Part shown: piece by piece, positions 1 through 7,730 of the stretch
How the letters are laid out: every line of letters starts with the position of its first letter
Position numbering within the stretch: position 1 is the first letter of the stretch
NCBI GenBank assembly: GCA_009733575.1
Contig: ML770217.1
Location: forward strand, 1-14,279
DNA length: 14,279 bases
Source: Gymnopus androsaceus JB14
Taxonomy: Eukaryota; Basidiomycota; Agaricomycetes; Agaricales; Omphalotaceae
Direction of reading: 5' to 3'
The notes under the pieces: generated by a model
Databases searched by the model: none
Seen by the model: only the letters and a program-made list of their open reading frames with translations
Told to the model about the DNA's origin: nothing
Position numbers and translations under genes: made by a program

Positions 1-48
1 TCTTTTGTCACTTCACTTAGTTATATTTCTAAACCATTTTTTCTCAAC

Positions 49-118
49 TGGAGAGATGGGGATTTGAACTCTCAACCTTTCTGAATGAACAAGCACTAAT
101 TTTCTGACTTAGAGTATA
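49..118 (-). other. tRNA-like sequence split by the transposon (uncertain)
   Basis: Read on the minus strand, 4692 to 4674 followed directly by 118 to 49 (one TA kept) makes about 89 nt that start and end like a class II tRNA. There is a B-box-like AGTTCAAATCC at the 3' half, a 3' end CTCTCCA, and a 5' end TGGAG that partly pairs with it. The T-stem and the anticodon stem do not pair properly, so it is at best a decayed tRNA or a tRNA-derived SINE head. It could equally be chance similarity. It would be the target into which the transposon inserted. Confidence 0.22.
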
Positions 119-144
119 CTGTACCATTTCGACCATTAGTTCAG
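119..144 (+). repeat. left terminal inverted repeat of the Ulp1 transposon
   Basis: Begins CTGTACCATTTCGACC and ends AGTTCAG. It is the reverse complement of 4646-4671 with one mismatch in 26. The TA immediately outside (117-118) is the target duplication. Confidence 0.93.
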
Positions 145-197
145 CCATATTGAGCGTCACGGTCCAAATTCAGTCAGCCATCAGTTCAGCCATGTGG

Positions 198-213
198 CGT
201 TATGCGTTACGCA
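198..213 (+). repeat. subterminal CGTTAYGCGT motif repeats (left end)
   Basis: GCGTTATGCGTTACGC lies inside the left end. Related copies occur near the right end at about 4590-4602 (CCGTTATGCGTCAC) and 4634-4645 (CGTTACGCGTCA). Together with scattered GTTCAG hexamers near both ends, these are candidate transposase-binding subterminal repeats. Confidence 0.45.
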
Positions 214-310
214 TATTAGTGTTCAGTTCAGTGCGCCGCAGGCGCGCTCTGGGCAGCTAGCACTGCCAATCTCGGAGATAATGAAATTTTACATTCTCTA
301 CTACTCCACA

Positions 311-664
311 ATGGCATCCACCATTCAATACAGAATCGCTACACCTATGTGGGACTCAGCATCTTCAGAGCAACATAAATCTGCCAAAAAGGCATTCCAT
401 CTTCCTAAACTTGTCAAAAATGCACCTCTTCCTGCACCGCAACTCACAATTCTTGAGATGCTTCAGTTCCCTATGCCATCAGTTAGCCAGAAACTGACAA
501 CACCTGCACTAGCGACATACTTCTCAGCTGAATCCCCATCCTTTATCAATGATACTCTTCTTGATTTGATCAGACAACTTCCAATGCCATTGAAGGAAAC
601 CATCCACAGACTTGAATCATTCTTGAGGGAGCAGCGGCTCCATTCGATATGCCCATACTTCCAA
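311..664 (+). pseudogene. N-terminal part of the Ulp1-transposase gene, before the frameshift
   Basis: An open frame of 118 codons from ATG 311 (extendable to ATG 281) to a TAA at 665-667. The protein is hydrophilic with leucine-rich stretches and has no domain I recognise. From 627 onward a different frame, one base out of register, is open and continues into the protease domain (text beginning SIRYAHTSNKTLFPLW), so a single-base insertion or deletion lies between 627 and 664. Extending the frame upstream of 281 would run into the subterminal repeats of the element, which argues against an earlier start. Confidence 0.6.
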
Positions 665-1511
665 TAAAACCCTGTTTCCTTTGTGGATCATCTCTCTATG
701 GGCGGTGATTCTTGCTCATAGTGACAATGTGCGGTCTCGCTGGCTGAGATGTGATCAGTGGGTGCAGAGCTGGATGAAGGGAAAGAGAAATGAAGGCCGG
801 CGCAGCCTAGCATCCCTCACTCGAGATGTCTTGGATGCGGCTCCCTGGTCAATGCCTAAATTCGGAATGTCAGATCCTACACTCCCAATTCACAGTCTAT
901 GGCGGCTCCTCGGGAACACCTATACCTGCAGCTCAGATGTTGACAATATGCTTGACATTCTCCAGATTCAGATATCACGAAGCCAGGTGCTTCAGAAAAA
1001 GTACATTGTCTGTGATGTAGACTTTACAACAAAGGTTATAGCTGCGGAGCATAGCACTGTGAAGGAATACCTTGAAGGGGAGATATGGGCCTGGATGAGG
1101 GGTATCGGAGAAGAGGTCTTTCTCAACAAAAAGAAACTTCTCACTATTGCCCATCTCGGACAGATTGTTGGCAGTGAAGGCAAGGCATTTGATCACTGGG
1201 CTCCTGTTGTTGTTGACTGTGAAAATGCTCTCCTTTGCTACGGCGACTCATTAGCAAATGGTGTTGCAGTAATCCCCCCAAAGCTTGAAGCAGCATACCT
1301 TTGCTGGAAGGAAAGACACACATTTCTGGACTTTTCATCTTCGCCGCTTCCTATCAGTCAGCAACTTGATAGCCACTCTTGTGGGCTGTTTGCTTGTAAT
1401 GCATTGGATCACTTAGTGAATCCCGAGACAGTCAATCTTCTCATTCCAGCTGAAGCTGTGTGTGCTCGAATGCAGGCATTCAAAAAAATTGCTGACACTT
1501 GCCTTCAATAC
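627..1511 (+). pseudogene. Ulp1/SENP-like cysteine protease domain (C48 family)
   Basis: This family removes SUMO or related modifiers from proteins. The catalytic set of a C48 peptidase is visible and in the expected order: His in FDHWAPVVVD (1194-1196), Asp in CYGDS (1245-1247), oxyanion Gln in ISQQLDSHSCG (about 1359-1364), and nucleophile Cys in SHSCGLFACNALDHL (1380-1382). The stretch between His and Cys is about 62 residues, as usual for the compact Ulp1 core. Upstream hydrophobic segment LFPLWIISLWAVIL and the WLRCDQWVQSWMK region recall fungal Ulp1-domain proteins that I remember only as unnamed annotations. No stop falls inside this domain, so it is the best preserved part of the gene. 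It sits upstream of, and in splice continuity with, the DNA-binding and DDD domains. Confidence 0.85.
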
Positions 1512-1559
1512 GTGAGTCAAACATTTCATCATCAAAAGGTTTTTTCTAACATATCATAG
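1512..1559 (+). other. intron 1 (48 bp)
   Basis: Donor GTGAGT, branch-like TCTAAC about 12 bases before the end, acceptor CATAG. It falls in phase 0 and joins LQY to GYEASAGYESSDPDE without a stop. Confidence 0.8.
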
Positions 1560-2279
1560 GGCTATGAAGCTTCAGCAGGCTACGAGAGTAGCGATCCTGA
1601 TGAATCTGAGGTGGAAGAGAGCACTCCCTTCCAGTTTGGTAGCTCCAACAGAGTCGCATTCACATTTCGGTCAGAATCCTTGCATGCTGAACAGCAACAA
1701 AGCAACTACGAGGATGAAATATCAACTTTTGCATCATGTCCACCCACTTCATTGCCTGAGCCTGAGCCTGAGTCAGACTTTCTCCAAAGCAAAATTGATG
1801 CAGCCAACTCTAGCGATGGGTATGAGAAGCATAGTCTTGATTCGGACTGGGAGATGTCAGATACAGGAGCAGAGAGTGCACTGGTATTTGATACGGATAT
1901 GAATGTTGATGAAGTGGGGGCAGAAAACAGAACTCACATAGAAGCAGGGTTTGAGAGTGACTCACCCCGCGATGATGAGGCAAGCACCCAGATTTCATTG
2001 AAGAACACAGATATTGTTTTGTTCTGGGGTCTAAAGAAGGAGACTGAGATGGAAAAGGTAGCAAGAGTGGCAAGGGAGAAAGAACAGGAAGCAAAAAATG
2101 TTGAGCGTAGGATGAGGGAGTGAGAAAAATTGGAAGACAAACAGGAGAGGACTGTGAATGAAAAGCGCGTGAAGCAGCATGCACAGGGAGCAAAGCGGCA
2201 ACAAGCTCTTCGTGATCGTCAGAAGGAAGCTCAAGAGAAAGACGGAGTGCTTCCTAAGGCATTTTCTAAGCGGAAAAGA
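1560..2279 (+). pseudogene. acidic linker and charged coiled coil of the fusion protein
   Basis: The first part (1560-2000) is rich in Ser, Glu and Asp, with an EPEPEPES run, and looks disordered. The second part (about 2030-2270) is highly charged with Lys/Glu/Arg/Gln heptad-like spacing (EMEKVARVAREKEQEAKNVE and on), consistent with a coiled coil. An in-frame TGA at 2121-2123 lies between RRMRE and EKLEDKQ; the frame simply continues beyond it. This segment links the protease to the DNA-binding domain. No catalytic motif is visible. Confidence 0.65.
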
Positions 2280-2331
2280 GTAAGTTCAGATATAATTCAG
2301 AAACTGGTTTTTCACTCACATTGCAGTACAG
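2280..2331 (+). other. intron 2 (52 bp)
   Basis: Donor GTAAGT, acceptor TACAG. A nearby TTGCAG five bases earlier would shift the frame and hit a stop, so the 2331 acceptor is preferred. It joins SKRKR to GVESLEDDIED in phase 0. Confidence 0.72.
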
Positions 2332-2748
2332 GGTGTGGAAAGCTTGGAGGATGATATCGAGGATGGTTCTGGACTGGCTGACATATCCAGACCACATCGA
2401 GGGTTCAAAGAAGAATCTCGTGAGTCTCAAAAGCCCCAAGGACGAAAGTGCACAAAAATGGACGAGTCAGCAAAGAACATGAACTGGTTCCAGCTGCTGA
2501 TTTGGTCCCAGATCAAGACTGCAGCCAAAAAGGCTGGGAAACCTTGGTGGCCATCAGAGATTGTCCATGAAGCTAGGAAAATGAATCCAAAATTGTTTGC
2601 GCAATTGGCAGAGCAGACGCTTGGTCGGTGGATATCCAAGAAGGCAAAATCGGAGGGCTGGAGCAAGTGGAGAGCTGATATTCTTTCGCAGGTTGATTTG
2701 GGCAATTGACCAGGGCTTAAGACAAGAAACACCCGGCGAGGTATCCTA
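2332..2748 (+). pseudogene. helix-turn-helix DNA-binding region of the transposase
   Basis: The segment NWFQLLIWSQIKTAAKKAGK through LAEQTLGRWISKKAKSEGW (about 2482-2657) has the alternating helix pattern of the N-terminal HTH found before the DDE core in pogo-type transposases, and resembles basidiomycete transposases I recall in this order. It would bind the terminal inverted repeats. An in-frame TGA interrupts the frame at 2707-2709 after QVDLGN; coding character resumes with PGLKTRNTRRGIL up to the next donor site. Confidence 0.72.
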
Positions 2749-2799
2749 GTGAGTTCTTTCTCCCTTCAACGCTAATTTTAAGCTTATGATCAAAAATAG
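2749..2799 (+). other. intron 3 (51 bp)
   Basis: Donor GTGAGT, branch-like GCTAAT, acceptor AATAG. It joins RRGIL to HTYPELCEKI in phase 0. Without it there is a frame break. Confidence 0.76.
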
Positions 2800-3825
2800 C
2801 ACACTTACCCAGAGCTTTGCGAAAAGATTGACACCAGTAATGGTGTCATCTTAAGCACAATCAGCATCCGCGCAATAATGGTTGGGTTCATTGAGGAAAG
2901 CGCACCTGAAGTCTTTGATCTCACTCTTGCCAGTGGGGAGAAGTTTTGTTGCTCGGAATCCTTTGTATGAAAGTATCTTCGCAACAATCTACACTGGAGT
3001 ATGAGAGCAACAACTCATGCAGCTCAAAAACTTCCAGTCAATGTCACCGAAATCCTGACTGAATCATATCTCCGCGAAGCTTGGGTCATACAAAATTATT
3101 CTGTTCCTGATGCCCTTTGAGTGAACACTGATCAAATGCAGACAGTCTATCAGCAAGGCACAAAGATGACGTGGGATAAGACGGGAAATAAACAGGTTGC
3201 AGGAGTGGGAAAGGAGGAGAAGAGGGTGTTCACCCTTGTACCATCAATTTCAGCCAGTGGTGAATTGCTTCCATTCCAAGCCATTTATCAAGGGATGACA
3301 GATCAGTCATGCCCTAGCAAGAAGGCAGCAGGTTATGACGAGGCAAAGAAGTTAGGATTTTGATTGGAACCATCAAAAAATAGCACATACTGGTCAACAC
3401 TCGAGACCATGAAAACTCTTGTTGGCAAGATTATTGCGCCATACTTCGAACGTATGAAGTGTACTCTTGGCATCGAGAAGCCTGACAAGCAGATGTCAAT
3501 CTGGAAGATTGATTGTTGGTCAGTGCACAAGTCCGAAGCTTTCCTTACTTGGATGAAGAAATCTCACCCAACCATCATTGTGCTCTTTGTTCCCGGAAAC
3601 TGTACATGCATCTTTCAACCTCTTGACGTTGGTATTCAGCATGTGCTCAAGCAGAGCATGAAATGTTCAGCTCACCGTGACATCGTTGCTGAGGTCATGG
3701 CGCAGCTTTCTGACAAAAAAGCGGAGATCCATTTGGACATGACAATTGGGACCCTCCGCGACCATTCCCTTTGCTGGCTGGTTAATGCGTATCACAATAT
3801 CAATAAGCCTGATTTAATCAAGAAG
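2800..3825 (+). pseudogene. DDD catalytic core of the Tc1/mariner (DDE_1-type) transposase
   Basis: The RNase H-like core that cuts and joins transposon ends. The three metal-binding aspartates are readable: VNTDQMQ (Asp at 3130-3132), WKIDCWSVHKS (3511-3513) and IFQPLDVGIQ (3625-3627). The second and third are separated by 37 residues. The FQPLDVG and D-W-VH motifs are typical of DDE_1 (pogo/Fot) transposases. Three in-frame TGA codons interrupt it: 2968-2970 (after CSESFV), 3118-3120 (after VPDAL, just before the first catalytic Asp) and 3361-3363 (after KLGF). No frameshift was needed between 2800 and 3825, so the damage is all nonsense substitutions. Confidence 0.88.
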
Positions 3826-3883
3826 GTAAGCTCACTTACCATGCTTGTCATGCTTTTGACATATCAATATTTGTGATTTGCAG
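3826..3883 (+). other. intron 4 (58 bp)
   Basis: Donor GTAAGC, acceptor TTGCAG. It joins KPDLIKK to SFEMCRVGETKE in phase 0, consistent with the C-terminal part of this transposase family. Confidence 0.82.
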
Positions 3884-4474
3884 TCTTTTGAAATGTGTCG
3901 GGTGGGTGAAACCAAGGAGCTGCAACATTTGAATCTGTCCCAAGACAGCCTAACATCAAGGGAGACAATGAGAACACTTGCCACATTGAAAACAACGCAT
4001 GCAGAGCTTTACACAAAACTCACCAATGATGACACTGAACCAGATCCTATAACCAAAAAGCGTGGTCCACTAAAGGCTGGCCCAGCAAAGAACAATTGTG
4101 CTCTGCCTGCGCAACCGCTTGTGGAAGAGGATGAAGTTGAGCCTTTTTTCCCTGCATCACACAGCAATTTTGATGATTCCTGTGATGTTCCGATTGAAGA
4201 ACTTGCCAAACATATTGAAGCAGAAGGCCAGTATATTGATGGCCTGCATGTCAACGAAGATGGATCTGTAGAGCGAGCGGTGGATGTCGAGAACCCGGAT
4301 ATGGAAGTCCATCTAGAGGGACCAAAGGAGTTGGGAAGAGGTAAGCGAGAGAAAAAAAAGCCCTCCAGGTGGTATGCAAAGGACTGGGAGTTCACGAAGG
4401 ACAGTGATATAGAGGATACTAAGTCCAAGAGACATGGTAGTGGGAGTAAAGGTAAACGAACAGAAGCTCGTTGA
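3884..4474 (+). pseudogene. C-terminal exon of the transposase with acidic region and basic tail
   Basis: 196 codons to a TGA at 4472-4474 with no internal stop. It starts with SFEMCRVGE and SLTSRETMRTLATL, a helical region after the catalytic core. An acidic middle follows (VEEDEVEPFF, IEAEGQYIDGLHVNEDGS), then a strongly basic GRGKREKKKPSRW motif that could direct nuclear import. The natural stop lies about 170 bases inside the right terminal repeat, leaving a short 3' untranslated and subterminal region. Confidence 0.75.
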
Positions 4475-4645
4475 ATAAGTACTGTCAACGCTGTCAGTTG
4501 TGTTGATTGATCTTGATTGTATGAGAAAAAATGATATTTGAGCGCCTTTTTTAGTAGCGTTATGGCTCAATCGAGTTCAGGACCCCTCCGTTATGCGTCA
4601 CAAATCCAAAAACCTTAAAGTTCAGGGTGTCCGCGTTACGCGTCA

Positions 4646-4671
4646 CTGAACTAACGGTCGAAATGGTACAG
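4646..4671 (-). repeat. right terminal inverted repeat of the Ulp1 transposon
   Basis: Ends GGTCGAAATGGTACAG, then TA (4672-4673). Reverse complement of the left repeat with a single A/G difference. Confidence 0.93.
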
Positions 4672-4673
4672 TA

Positions 4674-4911
4674 TGGTGCAACTACTGCTCCACTAAGTGA
4701 GAACAGTTAACATTACTTATGATATTGTTTATATGCCATTCACATGTTCCAAGAACCTTTCTAATAAACTATTTTGAATTTTTAAGTATTTTTAAAGTAC
4801 TTCAAGTGTGTATTGGGATTACTCTGTGTATGTGGAGAATTTCAAGATTGGCAATGCTTTTTTTCATTGGCAAAGGTTTACCAACCTGGCACTCCTTGGT
4901 AAACCTTGGTC
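4674..4911. other. intergenic spacer with a hairpin
   Basis: AT-rich sequence between two transposons without a recognisable gene. The only structure seen is a perfect 12-bp inverted repeat (AAGGTTTACCAA at 4873-4884 and its complement at 4896-4907) with an 11-base loop, immediately next to the following element. Confidence 0.5.
4873..4907. repeat. perfect 12-bp hairpin
   Basis: Arms 4873-4884 and 4896-4907 are exact reverse complements with an 11-base loop. No U-run follows, so it is not a Pol III terminator. It may be a transposon footprint or a relic of an earlier element end. Confidence 0.6.
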
Positions 4912-4913
4912 TA

Positions 4914-5508
4914 GTGATGTGCCGGCTAGAGCTCAGAGCCCTTGAGCCCTCTGAGCCGGGCCTGGCCGGAGCCGTCTCTAGGGCTTGCTGGGGCTCAAGG
5001 CCAGGCTCAGATTTTAGAAAGCCCTGAGCCGGGGTCTTGGGCCGGGGCTCAGAGCACCTAATTTAATAGTGGAATAGAGGTTTTTTCTGTGAAAATTAAC
5101 CATATTTTACAGAAATACAGAACTATTGAACCATTCATAACCTCATTTCAAGCAATGAAATACTATCTTCTGCTACAGAACAATGTGTAAGCAAGATAAA
5201 TAGTATACAACAGGTCTAAAAATCATGTGGATTTTAGTCTGTTACTGTTTTTCAGTCAGTGCAAGGTTCTATAAGGTTGTACTTGATGTATAAGATCTAT
5301 TTTACATTAGATGTATTACTTGTATGATATTTTTTCTTGATAAACACTGAGATTTTTCTATATGCATTGAGCCGGGGCCTGAGCCTGAGCCGGGCCCTAG
5401 CCGAGCCCCAGCCGTCATGTAGGGCCCAGCTCAACATTTGGATCAGCCCTGGCTGGCTATCTGAGCTGTAGCCGGGGCTTTTGAGCCAGGCCCCAGCCAG
5501 CACATCAC
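4914..5508. mobile_element. 595-bp MITE-like element with GC-rich ends (family G)
   Basis: Ends GTGATGTGCCGGCT (4914-4927) and its complement AGCCAGCACATCAC (5495-5508) match at 13 of 14 positions and are flanked by TA on each side (4912-4913, 5509-5510). Both ends carry about 140 bp full of GAGCC/GGGCC/GGCTC words in inverted arrangement, while the middle (about 5060-5365) is AT-rich and non-coding. TA target choice suggests a Tc1/mariner-type helper, but no coding capacity is present, so the superfamily is an inference. A partial second copy is at 12951-13032. Confidence 0.72.
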
Positions 5509-5510
5509 TA

Positions 5511-5869
5511 ATTCTACTGAACAACCCCCTTGGCTCAAGTCTTATTTAATAACCCAGTTGAGGTCATATATGGTCACACATGGTCACATTGAGGTCACAA
5601 CATATAACTTTGCCTCAGAACACAATTTTTTGTGAATGTCAGAGATTTGATCTGAGTGCAGTATTCAAATGATTGTAGCCTTTAGGGATCTGCACCATAA
5701 CTTTAAATTACAGCATTACAGTGCATTTTCACAATCTAAGGTCCTTTCTATAGGTAAAACTTGCAGCTTACCATCTGTCATATTCAGTCATACAGATATG
5801 GCAATTTATGGCTCATGATATTGAATATCTTAGATTTAGATACCATTATGCAATGGGTAATATTAGAGA
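5511..5869. other. intergenic, no gene seen
   Basis: AT-rich spacer. A short imperfect run of GGTCACA units (about 5561-5600) is the only repetition. The first 22 bases resemble, in reverse complement, the sequence at 9285-9305 (see findings). Confidence 0.45.
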
Positions 5870-5949
5870 TACTGTACTGTTTCAACCAAAAGTTCAGTCA
5901 TGGGTCACATCAACCCAAAATGAACAGTTCACTGATGAGTTAGATTTGT

Positions 5950-7730
5950 GCTAGGTATGAAAACCAACCAAACAACAATCACCCCAATCAGATACAATCC
6001 AAAAGGTTTAATTTAATGCAAGGAAGGAGGTTGTCAAAGGTTCCCTCGACTACTAATTGATTCGAAGAGAAAAGCACTTGACAGTTGACACAGATAGTGT
6101 GCGATGAACAAGGTTTTATATTTGGAGGGAGGTTTTGAAAAGCCAACTAACGTACAACGATGCGCTGAACTAATTGAGGGGAAAGCAAACACCAAAGCAC
6201 GGGTCAAGTATGCCGACTCAACAAACAACTTTGCATATCTCGGGAGCCTTTACGTCGCCGCGCAATGATACTCCAACTCTCAGGGATTCCCACGAGTTAC
6301 CTAACAAGCTTATACGACCGCCGCCCAAGTCACTCGAGTAGGCATTTTTAACACACTCAGCGAAGAGCGGGCAAGGGGTAGAATCTGTTGGTAAAGCTAG
6401 GTAACACTCCGAGAAGCTTCCTCCCTAAAACTAGACCAAGCCAACACTTGGGTCCAAGACCTTTCCTAATCAACAACGGGCTCGTCGAGGTGTGCACGTT
6501 AGGCTCCACCTGTGGTCCTAAGACTGATGTGACCTCTCTTCGAGATGAAAACCAGGAATGCTCAACTTAATAGCCAGGAAGTAGAATGAATTGCCTCAGT
6601 ATTATTGAGGTTACAAGAAGGCCACCCGTTTCAAAGGTTGCAGAGGACGATGCAGACACATCTGAGCATGTACGAATCACTACAGGTCCTAAGATAGAAC
6701 TGTGTTTCAGGTATCAAGTCTAACTTGTTATTCCGAGATAGAATAGCTACCCTTATATACTGAGCGAGATATATGAAAATAGGAAAATGAGAGAAACTGA
6801 GCAAGATAGGATGAAACAGAGTAAGTAAAATAGAAAAAGATAAATAATGTCCATATATGCGTGTATACTATGGTTTTGCCTCGACGTTCTCCTGCCTTGT
6901 TTGTTTGTCTTCCTCAATTGGGTTGACTTTTGGGATCTTGGTCCAAATTGACTTGAGTCATTTGCCTTTTTACAAGGCTCGCCAGTTCCTTTAGCAGAAC
7001 AGCCCTCGGAAGAATTTCTATGTTTTTCCTTGCCAATGGGAGACTGGTTATTATCCCTAGTTCCACGCGGTCTCGAGTCTAGATGCCTGGTAGCATATGG
7101 ATCTCGGTAAAACACTGAGGCTCAGATAGAAACACTCCTTGGTCCTTCCGTGCTCTAGAAGCAGCTACAGCAAGTGGGTCATGTGGCTGCGTTGGAATGC
7201 CGTGGCTATCTGCCTGGGCGCTTTCCAGCGAGCGACAACTTTGAGGGCACCCGTTAGGGTACTTCCTCATCTCAGTCCACCTTGCTTGGTTTAATAAACT
7301 TGAGTGTTGTTTAGACTCCTCGGTGAGCTGATTGCGGAAGCGATGCCTCGTTAAGACTTCAATCCCTTGGGTATATCCTTCAATGACCTAGCCTAGTATA
7401 ACTGGTATGTGGGCTCGTTTATCTGCCTCGGTCAGCAACTTGTTATCCAACAAGCTTGCCTCGCTACACCATACCGCGCATAGGACTTTGATCGAGGCGC
7501 ATTCACAAAGTTAAGTATGGTACCATTGCGCGTACCGTTACTCTGCAACCTCTTGGGTAGAATAGGTCCTCGGTAGATTTTAACTATCAGCTCGGGCTCA
7601 CTATAGTTCTCTTATTGACCGTGTTTTGTTACTAACAGAACCTAGGATTATTGGTTCTGCGCAGTTCTAGCCTTAGCCGAAAAATCGGCGTATCATCACA
7701 GCAGACTGTCACCAGTCACTCTGGGTTGTG
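5950..7730 (-). other. interior cargo of unknown nature, possibly a retroelement remnant
   Basis: About 1.8 kb distinct from its surroundings. On the minus strand it has a TATATAAGG box (6751-6759) and two adjoining overlapping open frames (7270-7079 and 7115-6753) that are hydrophilic, rich in Arg/Gln/Ser and out of register by one shift. No reverse transcriptase, integrase, protease or zinc-knuckle motif is visible, and I found no matching long terminal repeats or target duplication. The minus-strand ends would be TGGTGTTCACAACC and CCTAGCACA, which begin TG and end CA as LTRs do, but that is weak evidence. Confidence 0.25.
6751..6759 (-). promoter_or_regulatory. possible minus-strand TATA box
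   Basis: TATATAAGG on the minus strand inside the unidentified cargo. It is a good match to a Pol II TATA element, but no transcript or gene downstream is recognisable. Confidence 0.25.

Larger units (their letters stand above)
281..4474 (+). pseudogene. Ulp1 protease / HTH / DDE transposase fusion gene, five exons, inactivated
   Basis: Joining exons 281 or 311-1511, 1560-2279, 2332-2748, 2800-3825 and 3884-4474 gives about 1300 codons in which every intron has GT-AG ends, falls in phase 0 and keeps the reading frame. The order is an N-terminal region, a Ulp1 cysteine protease (about 627-1511), an acidic Ser/Asp/Glu-rich linker and charged coiled coil (1560-2279), a helix-turn-helix domain (2335-2709), a DDD catalytic core (2800-3825), and an acidic tail with a basic GRGKREKKKPSRW nuclear-localisation-like motif (4334-4372). 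Two starts are possible, ATG 281 and ATG 311; 311 opens the better-looking protein. Lesions are one frameshift between 627 and 664 and in-frame TGA at 2121, 2707, 2968, 3118 and 3361. Single-gene status is inferred from splice and frame continuity, not from transcripts; two adjacent genes (protease and transposase) remain possible. Confidence 0.78.
119..4671 (+). mobile_element. Tc1/mariner (pogo/Fot-like) DNA transposon encoding a Ulp1 protease-transposase fusion, decayed
   Basis: A 4553-bp element bounded by 26-bp inverted repeats that match at 25 of 26 positions and flanked by a TA dinucleotide on each side (117-118 and 4672-4673), the target duplication typical of Tc1/mariner elements. 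Inside is a single plus-strand gene with four introns that ends in a DDD transposase. Both ends and the target duplication are preserved, so the element inserted as a unit and has since decayed in place by point mutation rather than by truncation. The size is large for a pogo-type element because of the added N-terminal Ulp1 region. It is probably immobile now, because the transposase frame is interrupted, although intact termini could still be recognised by a transposase supplied elsewhere. Confidence 0.9.

Noticed and set aside
192..280. Earlier start for the Ulp1 gene in the region of the subterminal repeats (ATG 192 or GTG 194)
   Set aside because: The stretch is subterminal repeat sequence. 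ATG 281 and 311 are in the same frame as the protein as GTG 194 and lie beyond it; ATG 192 is in another frame.
681..683. TTG at 681 as start of a separate protease gene
   Set aside because: The frame is open back to 627 with matching protein texture (SIRYAHTSNKT), so 681 is internal. A frameshift from the upstream exon explains the data better.
2121..3363. UGA used as a sense codon (recoded genetic code or selenocysteine)
   Set aside because: Nuclear fungal genes use UGA as stop, the gene itself ends in TGA, and several sites fit CGA to TGA mutation. No selenocysteine insertion element was seen.
4719..5027. 102-codon plus-strand open frame
   Set aside because: It runs from spacer into the GC-rich end of family G and across the TA insertion junction, so it is chance.
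4914..5508. CACTA-type transposon reading of the CACTA/TAGTG words at the family G ends
   Set aside because: The words point the wrong way (TAGTG on the left, CACTA on the right), and the outer TA is better explained as the target duplication.
5297..5524. 75-codon minus-strand open frame
   Set aside because: Its sequence is the GC-rich repeat of the family G right end, with no protein features.
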